Assembly (NCBI GenBank): GCA_900548535.1
Contig: URLG01000033.1
Coordinates: forward strand, 1-28,181
DNA from: Candidatus Segatella intestinihominis
GTDB lineage: Bacteria > Bacteroidota > Bacteroidia > Bacteroidales > Bacteroidaceae
DNA: 28,181 nucleotides
Direction of reading: 5' to 3'
Shown: positions 1 through 7,431 of the stretch, in pieces
Layout: each line of letters starts with the position of its first letter
Numbering within the stretch: position 1 is the stretch's first letter
The notes under the pieces: generated by a model
What the model was told of the DNA's origin: nothing
Database searches by the model: none
What the model saw: only the letters and a program-made list of their open reading frames with translations
Position numbers and translations under genes: made by a program

Positions 1-64
1 CCGCTACCTTTTTGACCTCTGTGTCATCTTATGAGGGCGGTTGCGGATTTGAGGATAATATACA

Positions 65-487
65 ATGGAAAAAGTAAACATCCCTTATTCTGCAAAATGC
101 CCTAATGCAGCTTGCAGCCGTAGCAACACTTGTGCTCGCCACGCCTGTTATCTCGAGGCACTGAAAGCGAAAGATTACTTCGAGGTAATGAATCTGGCGC
201 GCCTGATGCCGGATGGCGCGCCCTGCCCATACCATCTCACAGCCCAGAAGCAGCGATGGGCTCGGGGCTTCACCCGTCTCTATGCCTCTATCCCTCACGG
301 CAGCGTACATTATTTTTACATGTACACCCCCTATACCAAGCGCCGCTTCTATAAGGCTCGCAATGGAGAAGTACTCATCCGCCCCGAGGAGCAGCAGGAG
401 CTACTGGCTGCCTTCAAGCGATGCGGTGCCGACATAAGCCTCGACTTTGATGCCTATGAGGACCACGCTGTATTGATCGAAGACTAA
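65..487 (+). CDS. Small Cys-rich DUF6078-like protein
   Basis: This 140-residue protein resembles the short DUF6078-type proteins of Prevotella and Bacteroides, recalled from general family appearance; no function is known to me. The N-terminus carries Cys12, Cys17, Cys23 and Cys28 (C-x4-C-x5-C-x4-C), followed by Cys54 in a CPYH motif, an arrangement that could bind zinc or an Fe-S cluster (inference). There is no signal peptide or membrane segment, so it is probably cytoplasmic. The ATG at 65 is preceded by a GAGGA-type ribosome site at about 51-55. The gene stands alone and converges on the histidine kinase, with a palindromic repeat between them that can act as a shared terminator. The coding call is secure from length and amino-acid pattern. 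Confidence 0.8.
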   Translation: MEKVNIPYSAKCPNAACSRSNTCARHACYLEALKAKDYFEVMNLARLMPDGAPCPYHLTAQKQRWARGFTRLYASIPHGSVHYFYMYTPYTKRRFYKARNGEVLIRPEEQQELLAAFKRCGADISLDFDAYEDHAVLIED

Positions 488-502
488 GAAAATATTGTGC
501 CG

Positions 503-545
503 GCAAGAAATACTGGGAGGGCAGGTTTGTTACCTGCCCAATAAG
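503..545 (+). repeat. Palindromic repeat, copy 1 of 3, possible bidirectional terminator
   Basis: A 43-nt element contains GGGCAGGT and ACCTGCCC as hairpin arms. It matches the reverse complement of 19794-19836 at 41 of 43 positions and shares 28 identical bases (513-540 here) with 27731-27758. In this copy it sits between two convergent genes, where it could end both transcripts. Confidence 0.75.
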
Positions 546-561
546 AAATTACGATTGGCAT

Positions 562-1518
562 TCATTTTGGCAGCGAGATGGTGAATTCTGAGTATTTCCC
601 CTTCTCGCTCTTCACATTGATTTTTCCACCATGGGCGTTGATAACCTGGAGCACATAGTTCAGGCCGATGCCAAATCCACCACGGGTTTTCTGGGGATTC
701 TTCTCGTGCTCGGCGGCACGCTCATAGCGATTGAAGATGGTTTTCAGCTCGCTCTTGGCTATGCCGATACCCTCGTCGTATACCTTGATATATACCTGAT
801 GGTCATCCTCAAGGGTGGAAATCTTGATGCGGATTTCATCCTTCGAGTATTTGGTGGCGTTATCCACCATGTTGCTGATGGCCTCCTTCAGATATTCCTC
901 GTCGGCAAGGGCAGTGGCACAGTCTATCTGCGTGGTGATGTGGATAGGCTTGGAGGATTTCGCCTCATATTTATCCACCACGTCATCTATCATAGGCTCC
1001 AGAGCTACCTCCGTCTTGCGGATGGTCAGCTTGCCATGCTCCAGCTTGGAGATGGTGAGCAGGCGGTTGATGAGGGAGAGAAGATGCTGCGCCTCGTCCT
1101 CTACGATGTCAAAATATTTTTCCTTCATTTCTGGCTTCTTGTCCAGTACCCCGCTATGCAGGTATCGGGTGCCCATGATGATGGAGGTGAGGGGCGACTT
1201 CATGTCGTGAACCATGGCGTATGAGAAATCTTCGCGCAAGAGGCGGATGCGCTCCTGCTCGTCGATATAGTTGATTTGGTCGATGATGCTCAGGATGATG
1301 ACGATGGTGGTGAGGATGGAGGTAAGCACCGTGAATCGGCTTTGTAGGAAGGCAGAGAGCAGAGCCTCTGCCCTGACATTGGGAGCCAAGCACCATACGT
1401 CTTGGTAGCCCATCTGGTGGATGGTCATATCCAGTGTGTTCCACATCCAGAACAGCTGCATCAGCAATACGGCTATCAGGGCGGTGGTGCTCAGTGCCTT
1501 GGCTCTATTCGTCTTCAT
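562..1518 (-). CDS. Sensor histidine kinase with minimal sensor region
   Basis: This 318-residue membrane histidine kinase has one helix at about residues 9-27, a short external loop at about 28-60 and a second helix at about 62-80. The HisKA domain carries the phosphoacceptor His104 in HDMKSPLT, and the C-terminal ATPase domain shows the N-box NMVDNATKYS, G1 DEGIGI and G2 GGFGIGL. All kinase motifs are intact. The external loop of roughly 30 residues is too short for a folded ligand domain, so sensing probably happens in the membrane or through a partner (inference). Its ATG overlaps the end of the upstream membrane-protein gene by 14 nt, implying translational coupling. The response regulator of the same unit is the expected phosphorylation partner. 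Confidence 0.92.
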   Translation of the reverse strand: MKTNRAKALSTTALIAVLLMQLFWMWNTLDMTIHQMGYQDVWCLAPNVRAEALLSAFLQSRFTVLTSILTTIVIILSIIDQINYIDEQERIRLLREDFSYAMVHDMKSPLTSIIMGTRYLHSGVLDKKPEMKEKYFDIVEDEAQHLLSLINRLLTISKLEHGKLTIRKTEVALEPMIDDVVDKYEAKSSKPIHITTQIDCATALADEEYLKEAISNMVDNATKYSKDEIRIKISTLEDDHQVYIKVYDEGIGIAKSELKTIFNRYERAAEHEKNPQKTRGGFGIGLNYVLQVINAHGGKINVKSEKGKYSEFTISLPK

Positions 1519-2299
1519 CTTCTTCTGCTATTATCGAATCTTTATGTTTCTTCAGCCACATTCCTCCGCCTAGTGTCATGGCTATGCCTACGAGGATGAG
1601 GGCAAAGCAGATCGGAGTGGAGGTGAGGACGCTCGACACCAAGTTGGGGATGAGGTATACTGCGTAGAGCACAATGCTGCTTCGGGTTAGCTGGTAAGCC
1701 CAACAGCCATAGACGGTGGAGACCATTCCCAGCACGGTGTAATACATCACATTGCCAGTAGCCGACTCGGTGAGCAAGCATAGCGGCAGCATCATGATGC
1801 AGAGGGTGAGCGTCTGTACCCACAGTTTCTTGCCACATCGGATAAGCTCCTCTTGTATAGCGCCATAGAATACGTAGGCGGAGATAAAGGAGCCAACGAT
1901 GGCAAAGGGGAGGAGGGTGAGGAAGTTCATCTGGGTCATCTCCTTGGGCATGAAGTCGATGTGTAGCAGATTCAGTATGGCGTAATATGCCATCGTGATG
2001 CCAAGTATCGGAAGGGTGAGATAGGTCATTGCCTTCCATTTGGCTTGCGGCACCACCTTGCCCAGCGAGAGCTTGGAGAATTTATAATGGCTGAATGTGA
2101 GCCACACGATGAGTCCTGCCAGCACGGTGAAACTGATGATGATCATCGTGCCAGCACTCTCAAGGGCTGCTTGATGGCTCTTATAATAGCCCGTCTGTAT
2201 GGCGATGGATACATAAAATCCCACTGCCAACCCACCGATGATGAGGGTAATCATATATTCTGCAATCAGCAGTATGTAATATAATATTGCTTTCAGCAT
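1505..2299 (-). CDS. Eight-helix membrane protein, degenerate CPBP-like
   Basis: This 264-residue integral membrane protein has about eight hydrophobic segments and an acidic C-terminus rich in Glu and Asp. Near residue 150, QEELIR resembles the first motif of CPBP/Abi intramembrane proteases (EExxxR), but the first Glu is replaced by Gln, so activity is doubtful. I do not recognise the exact family. It lies between a response regulator and its kinase and overlaps the kinase gene by 14 nt. That position suggests it supplies the sensory or membrane-anchoring function that the short kinase lacks (inference). An immunity-type or transporter-like protein is the alternative. Confidence 0.75.
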   Translation of the reverse strand: MLKAILYYILLIAEYMITLIIGGLAVGFYVSIAIQTGYYKSHQAALESAGTMIIISFTVLAGLIVWLTFSHYKFSKLSLGKVVPQAKWKAMTYLTLPILGITMAYYAILNLLHIDFMPKEMTQMNFLTLLPFAIVGSFISAYVFYGAIQEELIRCGKKLWVQTLTLCIMMLPLCLLTESATGNVMYYTVLGMVSTVYGCWAYQLTRSSIVLYAVYLIPNLVSSVLTSTPICFALILVGIAMTLGGGMWLKKHKDSIIAEEDEDE

Positions 2300-2329
2300 A
2301 AGCGTTTGTTCTTTGATTTGTAATCTTTT

Positions 2330-3040
2330 TTATTCTGCAATGAGCTTGAAGCCAACGCCTCGGATGGTCTTCAGCTCCACGCTAGGCTCATCCTCGATGG
2401 CGGTGCGAATCTTCTTGATGAATACATCAAGGCTGCGGGAGGCAAAGTAGTCCTTGTCTTCCACGCCCCAGAATCGGCTCAGGATAGCCTCTCGGCGCAC
2501 CACTTCATTCTTGTTCACCGCCAGTATCTCCAGTATCTTGGCTTCTCGGGCTGTCAGCATTTTTTCCGTATTGTCCTCTTGGTTCTTGAGGGTGGCATGG
2601 TCGGCATCCAGCAGATACTTGCCCAGCTTGATGGTGCCAGCGGCATTGGTGCTGCGGCGTCCCTGCTTCAGTTTCATCAGGCTCTGGATGTGGGCATCCA
2701 GTTCCTCGGGCAGGAAAGGCTTCTTCACGTAGTTGTTGGCTCCGGCAGCATATCCCGCCTTCAGGTCCTTGGGCGATGTGAGTCCGGTGGTAAAGAGGAT
2801 GATGGTATCGCCATCAATCTCTCGGATGCGTTTTACCATCTCGATGCCGTCCATGATAGGCATGTCGATGTCCGACACGATGACATCGGGCTGAAAGCTC
2901 TTCCATGCTTCCAGTCCGTCCTTGCCATTGATGGCTGTTTTGATTTCATATCCCCCGATGATGTCCTCCAGGCTACTTTTCTCCATGTAAGCCAGGTTTT
3001 CGTCATCTTCTACCAAGAGTAACTTTACGTTTTCTGCCAT
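2330..3040 (-). CDS. OmpR-family response regulator (RprY-like)
   Basis: This 236-residue two-domain regulator has a receiver domain at residues 5-120 with the acidic pair in VEDDEN, phosphoacceptor Asp57 in VSDIDMP and the conserved Lys in KKPF. The C-terminal winged helix spans about 140-235, with the recognition-helix region near SRSLDVFIKKIR and the terminal GVGFKL wing. This is the standard OmpR/PhoB layout, and the overall look is that of Bacteroidetes RprY (family knowledge). It is the first gene of a minus-strand unit, 30 bp upstream of the CPBP-like gene, with the kinase third. A Bacteroidetes-type promoter lies just upstream. Confidence 0.95.
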   Translation of the reverse strand: MAENVKLLLVEDDENLAYMEKSSLEDIIGGYEIKTAINGKDGLEAWKSFQPDVIVSDIDMPIMDGIEMVKRIREIDGDTIILFTTGLTSPKDLKAGYAAGANNYVKKPFLPEELDAHIQSLMKLKQGRRSTNAAGTIKLGKYLLDADHATLKNQEDNTEKMLTAREAKILEILAVNKNEVVRREAILSRFWGVEDKDYFASRSLDVFIKKIRTAIEDEPSVELKTIRGVGFKLIAE

Positions 3041-3068
3041 AATCGTAGTATCTTTGTTTAATTGCTTG

Positions 3069-3097
3069 CAAAGTTACATCTTTTTCTGTAAATACAA
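3069..3097 (-). promoter_or_regulatory. Promoter of the response-regulator unit
   Basis: On the minus strand TAACTTTG (3076-3069) matches the Bacteroidetes -7 consensus TAnnTTTG. A TTG at 3097-3095 lies 18 nt upstream as the -33 element. Transcription would start near 3062, giving a leader of about 20 nt. Confidence 0.6.
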
Positions 3098-3162
3098 TGC
3101 TTTGGGAGAAGATTTAACCTAATGATAACTTTCTGATAACATATCATATCAGAAAAAAGCAG

Positions 3163-3170
3163 TATCTTTG
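3163..3170 (+). promoter_or_regulatory. Possible plus-strand -7 box
   Basis: TATCTTTG fits the TAnnTTTG consensus exactly, but I see no clear -33 TTTG at the right distance. It points at the hairpin at 3218-3258, so it could drive a short RNA of roughly 80-100 nt. This is weak evidence on its own. Confidence 0.3.
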
Positions 3171-3217
3171 TAAACGAAAAAAGTTAAGAATAGAATAAAA
3201 TCTCTCTCAAACAGATA

Positions 3218-3258
3218 AAAGGTCAAGCTCGGGCTGTGAAGCTCCAGGCTTGACCTTT
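3218..3258 (+). terminator. Hairpin with AAAGGTCAAGC arms
   Basis: An 11-bp perfect stem is formed by 3218-3228 (AAAGGTCAAGC) and 3248-3258 (GCTTGACCTTT), with a 19-nt loop, followed by a T-rich stretch. It looks like a rho-independent terminator, yet it sits between divergent genes where no annotated transcript should end. A near twin lies at 7370-7410. Confidence 0.6.
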
Positions 3259-3294
3259 ATGTTTTTCCTTACTTCCAAAGGATATTTTATCTCG

Positions 3295-3351
3295 TTTTAT
3301 CGAGTATATTCGATAAAATTATGCCTTTTTTATCGAATATACTCGATAAAA
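3295..3351. promoter_or_regulatory. Mirrored pair of 24-bp palindromes, candidate operator
   Basis: Two 24-nt near-palindromes, 3295-3318 and 3328-3351, have arms TTTTATCGA and TCGATAAAA. The second is the exact reverse complement of the first, and a 9-nt spacer separates them. The right copy ends immediately before the -33 element of the ATPase promoter. Its position suggests an operator or a binding site for the ATPase-nuclease itself (inference). Confidence 0.65.
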
Positions 3352-3352
3352 C

Positions 3353-3383
3353 TTGCATTTTCGCTAGAAAATGTGTATCTTTG
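3353..3383 (+). promoter_or_regulatory. Promoter of the AAA/DUF4143 ATPase gene
   Basis: TTGC at 3353-3356, a 19-nt spacer and TATCTTTG at 3376-3383 match the Bacteroidetes -33/-7 pattern. The start codon is at 3414, about 30 nt downstream of the -7 box. Confidence 0.65.
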
Positions 3384-3413
3384 CCTCGGTTTTAATATTA
3401 ATAAGCAAGTAGC

Positions 3414-4664
3414 ATGACAAAGGATCTTATCAAATATCTCATCAGTTATTATCAAGAGTTTGTATCTCAAATAAGTTTTGAAAAACGTGAATACGAACTG
3501 GAAGCAAATGCAAACTATGTATTTGTGGGACTTCGACGTGCAGGTAAGTCATATCTCATGTACCAGCACATTCATCATCTCATGGAGCAGGGGCATTCAA
3601 TAGAAGAAATGCTATATTTCAACTTTGAGGATGATCGTATCGACAGTATAACTATCTCCGATTTAGACTTGATAAAAACTTGTTACGAGGAGATGTATGA
3701 TCATCGCCCTATATTCTTCCTTGATGAGATACAAAACATCAAGGGATGGGAGAAGTTTGCCCGTCGTCTTGCTGACACAGGCTATCGGGTGTATATTACT
3801 GGTAGTAATGCCAAGATGCTGAGTAGCGAGATCGCCACGACCCTGGGAGGGCGCTATCTTATTAAGGATATATATCCATTCTCTTTCAGTGAATACCTCT
3901 TATATAAGAAGATAGACTTGTCTGATAAGAACGTGCGCTTTAAGTTTCGTACTGCCATCACCAAGGAATATGAGGAGTATTTCAGAAATGGCGGACTGCC
4001 AGAAACCTTGCAGATGGCAGATAAAAGAGCGTGGATAAGCAGCTTGTTTAATAAGATATTCTTTGGTGACTTGGTTACTCGACACCAGGTAAGAAACGAC
4101 TTTGCCCTGCGCATTATGATCAGAAAATTGGCCGAGAGTGTAAAGCAGCCAACTTCTTATAATCGTATTGCTAGCATAGCATCTACTGTGGGTAAGAAAA
4201 TCAGCGTGGATACCGTCATAGATTATATGGGTTATCTGCAAGAATCATGGCTCATCTTGCCTTATGAGAATATCGCTGCCAAACTCATCGATAAGGAGTC
4301 GAACAGGAAATATTACTTTATAGACAATGGCATTTTGAACCTGTTTCTGTTAGATCCTGCTACTTCTCTATTGGAAAACCAAGTAGCCGTTCGCCTAAGG
4401 CAAAAATATGGCAGCCAGGTATACTTCTATAATAAGAATGTGGAGGTAGATTTCGTTGTCTACGATGAAGGAATTGCCATTCAGGTATCTTATTCGCTAT
4501 CAGATCCAGAGACAGAGAAGCGAGAAGTGGATGCCCTGCTAAAGCTCAATAAGGTCTTGCCGATGCGCAAGTTAATGATTATCAGTAAGGATGAGGAAAG
4601 AGACATCACGGTCAATGATGTTACCATTCAAGTGATACCAGTATGGAAGTGGCTGCTAGACTAG
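3414..4664 (+). CDS. AAA_14 / DUF4143 family ATPase
   Basis: This 416-residue protein joins a P-loop ATPase domain (about residues 15-170) to a C-terminal DUF4143 domain, which belongs to the PD-(D/E)xK-like nuclease group by family knowledge. Visible motifs are Walker A GLRRAGKS near residues 39-46, Walker B IFFLDEIQN near 101-109, a sensor-like YITGSNAKM, and a C-terminal VEVDFVVYDEG segment that fits the acidic nuclease-like core. Such proteins are widespread, often in many copies, in Bacteroidetes and Archaea, and their role is not established. It is a solitary gene with its own promoter behind a mirrored palindrome pair. The stop codon is built into a terminator hairpin. Full length, no defect seen. 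Confidence 0.92.
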   Translation: MTKDLIKYLISYYQEFVSQISFEKREYELEANANYVFVGLRRAGKSYLMYQHIHHLMEQGHSIEEMLYFNFEDDRIDSITISDLDLIKTCYEEMYDHRPIFFLDEIQNIKGWEKFARRLADTGYRVYITGSNAKMLSSEIATTLGGRYLIKDIYPFSFSEYLLYKKIDLSDKNVRFKFRTAITKEYEEYFRNGGLPETLQMADKRAWISSLFNKIFFGDLVTRHQVRNDFALRIMIRKLAESVKQPTSYNRIASIASTVGKKISVDTVIDYMGYLQESWLILPYENIAAKLIDKESNRKYYFIDNGILNLFLLDPATSLLENQVAVRLRQKYGSQVYFYNKNVEVDFVVYDEGIAIQVSYSLSDPETEKREVDALLKLNKVLPMRKLMIISKDEERDITVNDVTIQVIPVWKWLLD

Positions 4665-4672
4665 CAGCCACT
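4648..4672. terminator. Palindromic terminator spanning the ATPase stop codon
   Basis: The arms AGTGGCTGCTAG (4648-4659) and CTAGCAGCCACT (4661-4672) are perfect complements around a single central A. The TAG stop codon at 4662-4664 lies in the right arm, so the last codons of the gene encode half the hairpin. The spacer up to the convergent gene at 4774 shows nothing else. Confidence 0.6.
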
Positions 4673-4773
4673 CTAGACAAAATATGTCGTTCTATCCTTT
4701 TCATGATGCTCTTTTCTCATTAATATGCTGCGAAGATACACTTTTTTAGGATAAAACGTCTGATTCTTACTCC

Positions 4774-7170
4774 CTACTTGGTCAGAGCTTGGATAACCTG
4801 CTCCAACTGATCAAGTCTTCTGGCATCCACTGGTTTATCTACCAGGTTTCCATTCTTGTCGAAGAGACGATAGGATGGGAATGAATGTACATTCAAGTAA
4901 TCCAATACTGCCTTAGCCTCAGATTCTGATAAGTTGTAATGAACTATATTGTCACCCAATAAATTATACTGCTTGATGATGTTCTTCCAAGAATTTTCCG
5001 GACTATGGCATGCCAAGTAAACATATACCATGTCGTATGGCTTCAGACGCTCATATTCTTCCTGCGACTGACTAAGACCATCTTTGCAAGGACTGCACCA
5101 TGTGCCCCATACATCCAGTAATACCATCTTACCCTTATATGGTTCCAAGATTTTTTGAAGCAACTGTTCGCCGTCAGAGATGCCCTGTGGCATCTTCTTG
5201 ATGCTTGGGTTTTGAGAGATGTCTCTCTGCATGATTTCTGACAGTCTTTGGTGATTTGTCATGACCGATTCTAGCGCAGCTTTGCCTTTGATACTTTGCT
5301 TGACCAACTCCACTTCCTTGTCGCTGAGTGGCAAGAAATTACCCTCCATATAACGGTTGAAACTCTTAGCTATAATGATGTCATGCTGGTCTTGGTTGCA
5401 ATTCAAGCTATCTGCAATATCTCTTTCAAAGTAGAAATCTACAAGTGGCTTCTCTTCCATTAGCATCTTGGCAATATCCTTTCGAGCAAGGATGTTTTGA
5501 GCTTTTATGCTAACATCAGAATTGAAGAAATCCGCTGCAATCTTATTTAAATCTTTGCCATTTGTCTGGCTCGTCTTAACAATGTAGTCTTTGTATCCCT
5601 TCAACCACAACTTGACGGTTGCTATCTCTTGGTTGCTAATGGTAATATCTCCCTTGGCTTGGTGCAACTCCAGGAGTTGTGGATAATAGGTTTCGTTCAG
5701 AAGCACCCTTTTTCCATTGTATGTCAACCAATAATTGTCGAAAACCATTTGTCTGACAATGTCTGTTATCAGATTGTCATAGCTCTGATAAAGCGTATAA
5801 GGGAGTTTGATTTCCTTCCACAGTTTTACCACCTGCGCAGTCTTATCCTTTGGAAAATCATAGTTTTTCACAAATCCCCAACCTTGCATCAAGGCTTGGG
5901 CATAGTTACATTTCTCGTATTCAGAGACATAGTCTTGATAACGTTTGGAGAGAGTAGGAGAAATCTGGGATAATTCCCTTACCTTCTCCATCACCTGGGT
6001 ATATCGAGGTGTCAGAATATCAAAATGCTCTTGTGCAGTCTTGGTATTCATATACATATCTTGATATTGCGTATCAAAACGTGGGATAGGATGCGATAGC
6101 AGTTCGTTTTGCAACCTAGAGTCTTTTCCCATCATCATCTGCGTTCCGTTCTTAAAGTCGTATAACAGGAAATACGTCTCGCCAGGCTCCAACACAGTTG
6201 AGATAAAAGTATGCTTCCAATCCATGAGCACCTCAGATGAGTTGAGCAATGGTATCTTGAGTTCAAAACGTCCAAGAGAATCCAACTTGACAAAATTTGA
6301 TATTTGATGACCATAAAGGTACAGGTCTTCATGAATGGCTCCATATTCTTTTCCTTGATTCCAGAATAACTGGGGCATATCTTTGAGCCAACCTATCACG
6401 GTGGCTGTATCACCTATATAGTGGGTATCCTTAATAGTAGCCAATTCATCCTTTTGTGGATAATCAGGCAGGGTAAAAGTAGTGATGATGGCATATTCAT
6501 TCTTCTTGCCATTGATGGTGATGCAGCGATTGCCTTGCTTGTTCTTGTCCACGGATACAGGGATTTCACGTTTGCCATCGGTCAGCACGAAATCGTATTT
6601 GTTTCCCTTCTGTTTCTTGTCCTTATATTGCCAGAAATGACAGTCGTAGATGGCAAAGTCATCATAGAATGCTATATCCCAATCGCCAGTAGTGGTATTT
6701 CTCCACAAGGATGGAAATACTTGTGCGGCACGTGTGTCAACCGACTGTATGCCTAGTATACGGAATGCCCCTTCTCCATCTCCCTCAATGAAGTCAAACT
6801 TCTGTGTATTCTTGGGCAATGGTGCAAAATGGAACACCACATCAGCATAGCCTTCAGCAGGAAGAAAGAACCTTTCGCCCAGTTCCAACCCTTCACAGCT
6901 TTTTACTAGATAATGCTGATCACCTACTTTGAGATAAGTATCTTTTGCAAACATAATCCAAGAGCTAGGGAAATGTTCTATGTGCATATATACTTGTGTC
7001 TCCTCCTTGCCAAGGTCTACTCGTGTAATCTGTAATTTGCTACTACCTGGTTGGTTGGCGTTCTTATAACTTTCCACAGCTGGTTGTATCCAAGTGGTAG
7101 ACTTGTTGCTTGCCGCCCAACTGGTAGTGATGGATAGCAGCGTGATAAGAATGATTAGGATTCTTCTCAT
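4774..7170 (-). CDS. Large secreted TlpA-like thioredoxin-fold protein
   Basis: This exported protein of 798 residues begins with a clear signal peptide (MRRILIILITLL, likely cleaved after SWA). A long N-terminal region of about 650 residues has no motif I recognise; Bacteroidetes TlpA-like proteins often carry beta-rich DUF4369-type domains there. The C-terminal thioredoxin domain shows WGTWCSPC with Cys692 and Cys695 and the cis-Pro segment SFPSY, so it should act as a periplasmic thiol-disulfide oxidoreductase. The reading frame stays open up to 7242, but I chose the ATG at 7170 because it starts the signal peptide and because a -7 box lies at 7227-7220. The gene is monocistronic, and its substrate is unknown. 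Confidence 0.88.
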   Translation of the reverse strand: MRRILIILITLLSITTSWAASNKSTTWIQPAVESYKNANQPGSSKLQITRVDLGKEETQVYMHIEHFPSSWIMFAKDTYLKVGDQHYLVKSCEGLELGERFFLPAEGYADVVFHFAPLPKNTQKFDFIEGDGEGAFRILGIQSVDTRAAQVFPSLWRNTTTGDWDIAFYDDFAIYDCHFWQYKDKKQKGNKYDFVLTDGKREIPVSVDKNKQGNRCITINGKKNEYAIITTFTLPDYPQKDELATIKDTHYIGDTATVIGWLKDMPQLFWNQGKEYGAIHEDLYLYGHQISNFVKLDSLGRFELKIPLLNSSEVLMDWKHTFISTVLEPGETYFLLYDFKNGTQMMMGKDSRLQNELLSHPIPRFDTQYQDMYMNTKTAQEHFDILTPRYTQVMEKVRELSQISPTLSKRYQDYVSEYEKCNYAQALMQGWGFVKNYDFPKDKTAQVVKLWKEIKLPYTLYQSYDNLITDIVRQMVFDNYWLTYNGKRVLLNETYYPQLLELHQAKGDITISNQEIATVKLWLKGYKDYIVKTSQTNGKDLNKIAADFFNSDVSIKAQNILARKDIAKMLMEEKPLVDFYFERDIADSLNCNQDQHDIIIAKSFNRYMEGNFLPLSDKEVELVKQSIKGKAALESVMTNHQRLSEIMQRDISQNPSIKKMPQGISDGEQLLQKILEPYKGKMVLLDVWGTWCSPCKDGLSQSQEEYERLKPYDMVYVYLACHSPENSWKNIIKQYNLLGDNIVHYNLSESEAKAVLDYLNVHSFPSYRLFDKNGNLVDKPVDARRLDQLEQVIQALTK

Positions 7171-7219
7171 AATTGCGTTGTTTTGAATGTGATAAAATTT
7201 GATGTTTGAAATATACAGA

Positions 7220-7247
7220 CAAAGGTAGATAATTTTTGCCAAACAAA
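7220..7247 (-). promoter_or_regulatory. Probable promoter of the TlpA-like gene
   Basis: Minus-strand TACCTTTG (7227-7220) matches TAnnTTTG, with TTTG at 7247-7244 sixteen nt upstream, a slightly short spacing. It rules against translation from the in-frame ATG at 7242. Confidence 0.5.
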
Positions 7248-7369
7248 CTTTGCTCTGTGTAACAGATACTTTGCTTAGTATACCAAACGAGGATGAATTG
7301 TTTTAAAAAACACTAAATATTATCTCTTTATTTATTGCTTTTCCACTTTTCGTGGCGAAATAATATAGG

Positions 7370-7410
7370 AAAAGGTCAAGCTCTGTTTCAGAAACGAAGC
7401 TTGACCTTTT
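7370..7410 (-). terminator. ispG terminator hairpin, twin of 3218-3258
   Basis: A 13-bp perfect stem pairs 7370-7382 with 7398-7410 (arms AAAAGGTCAAGCT and AGCTTGACCTTTT). The loop folds further through GTTTC/GAAAC. It lies 22 bp past the ispG stop in the direction of transcription. The GGTCAAGC core is identical to the hairpin at 3218-3258. Confidence 0.75.
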
Positions 7411-7431
7411 AGCATTTATGATATTGTGCCT

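Noticed and set aside
7171..7242. N-terminal extension of the TlpA-like protein to an ATG at 7242
   Set aside because: A -7 box at 7227-7220 lies within it, and the signal peptide starts at the ATG at 7170.
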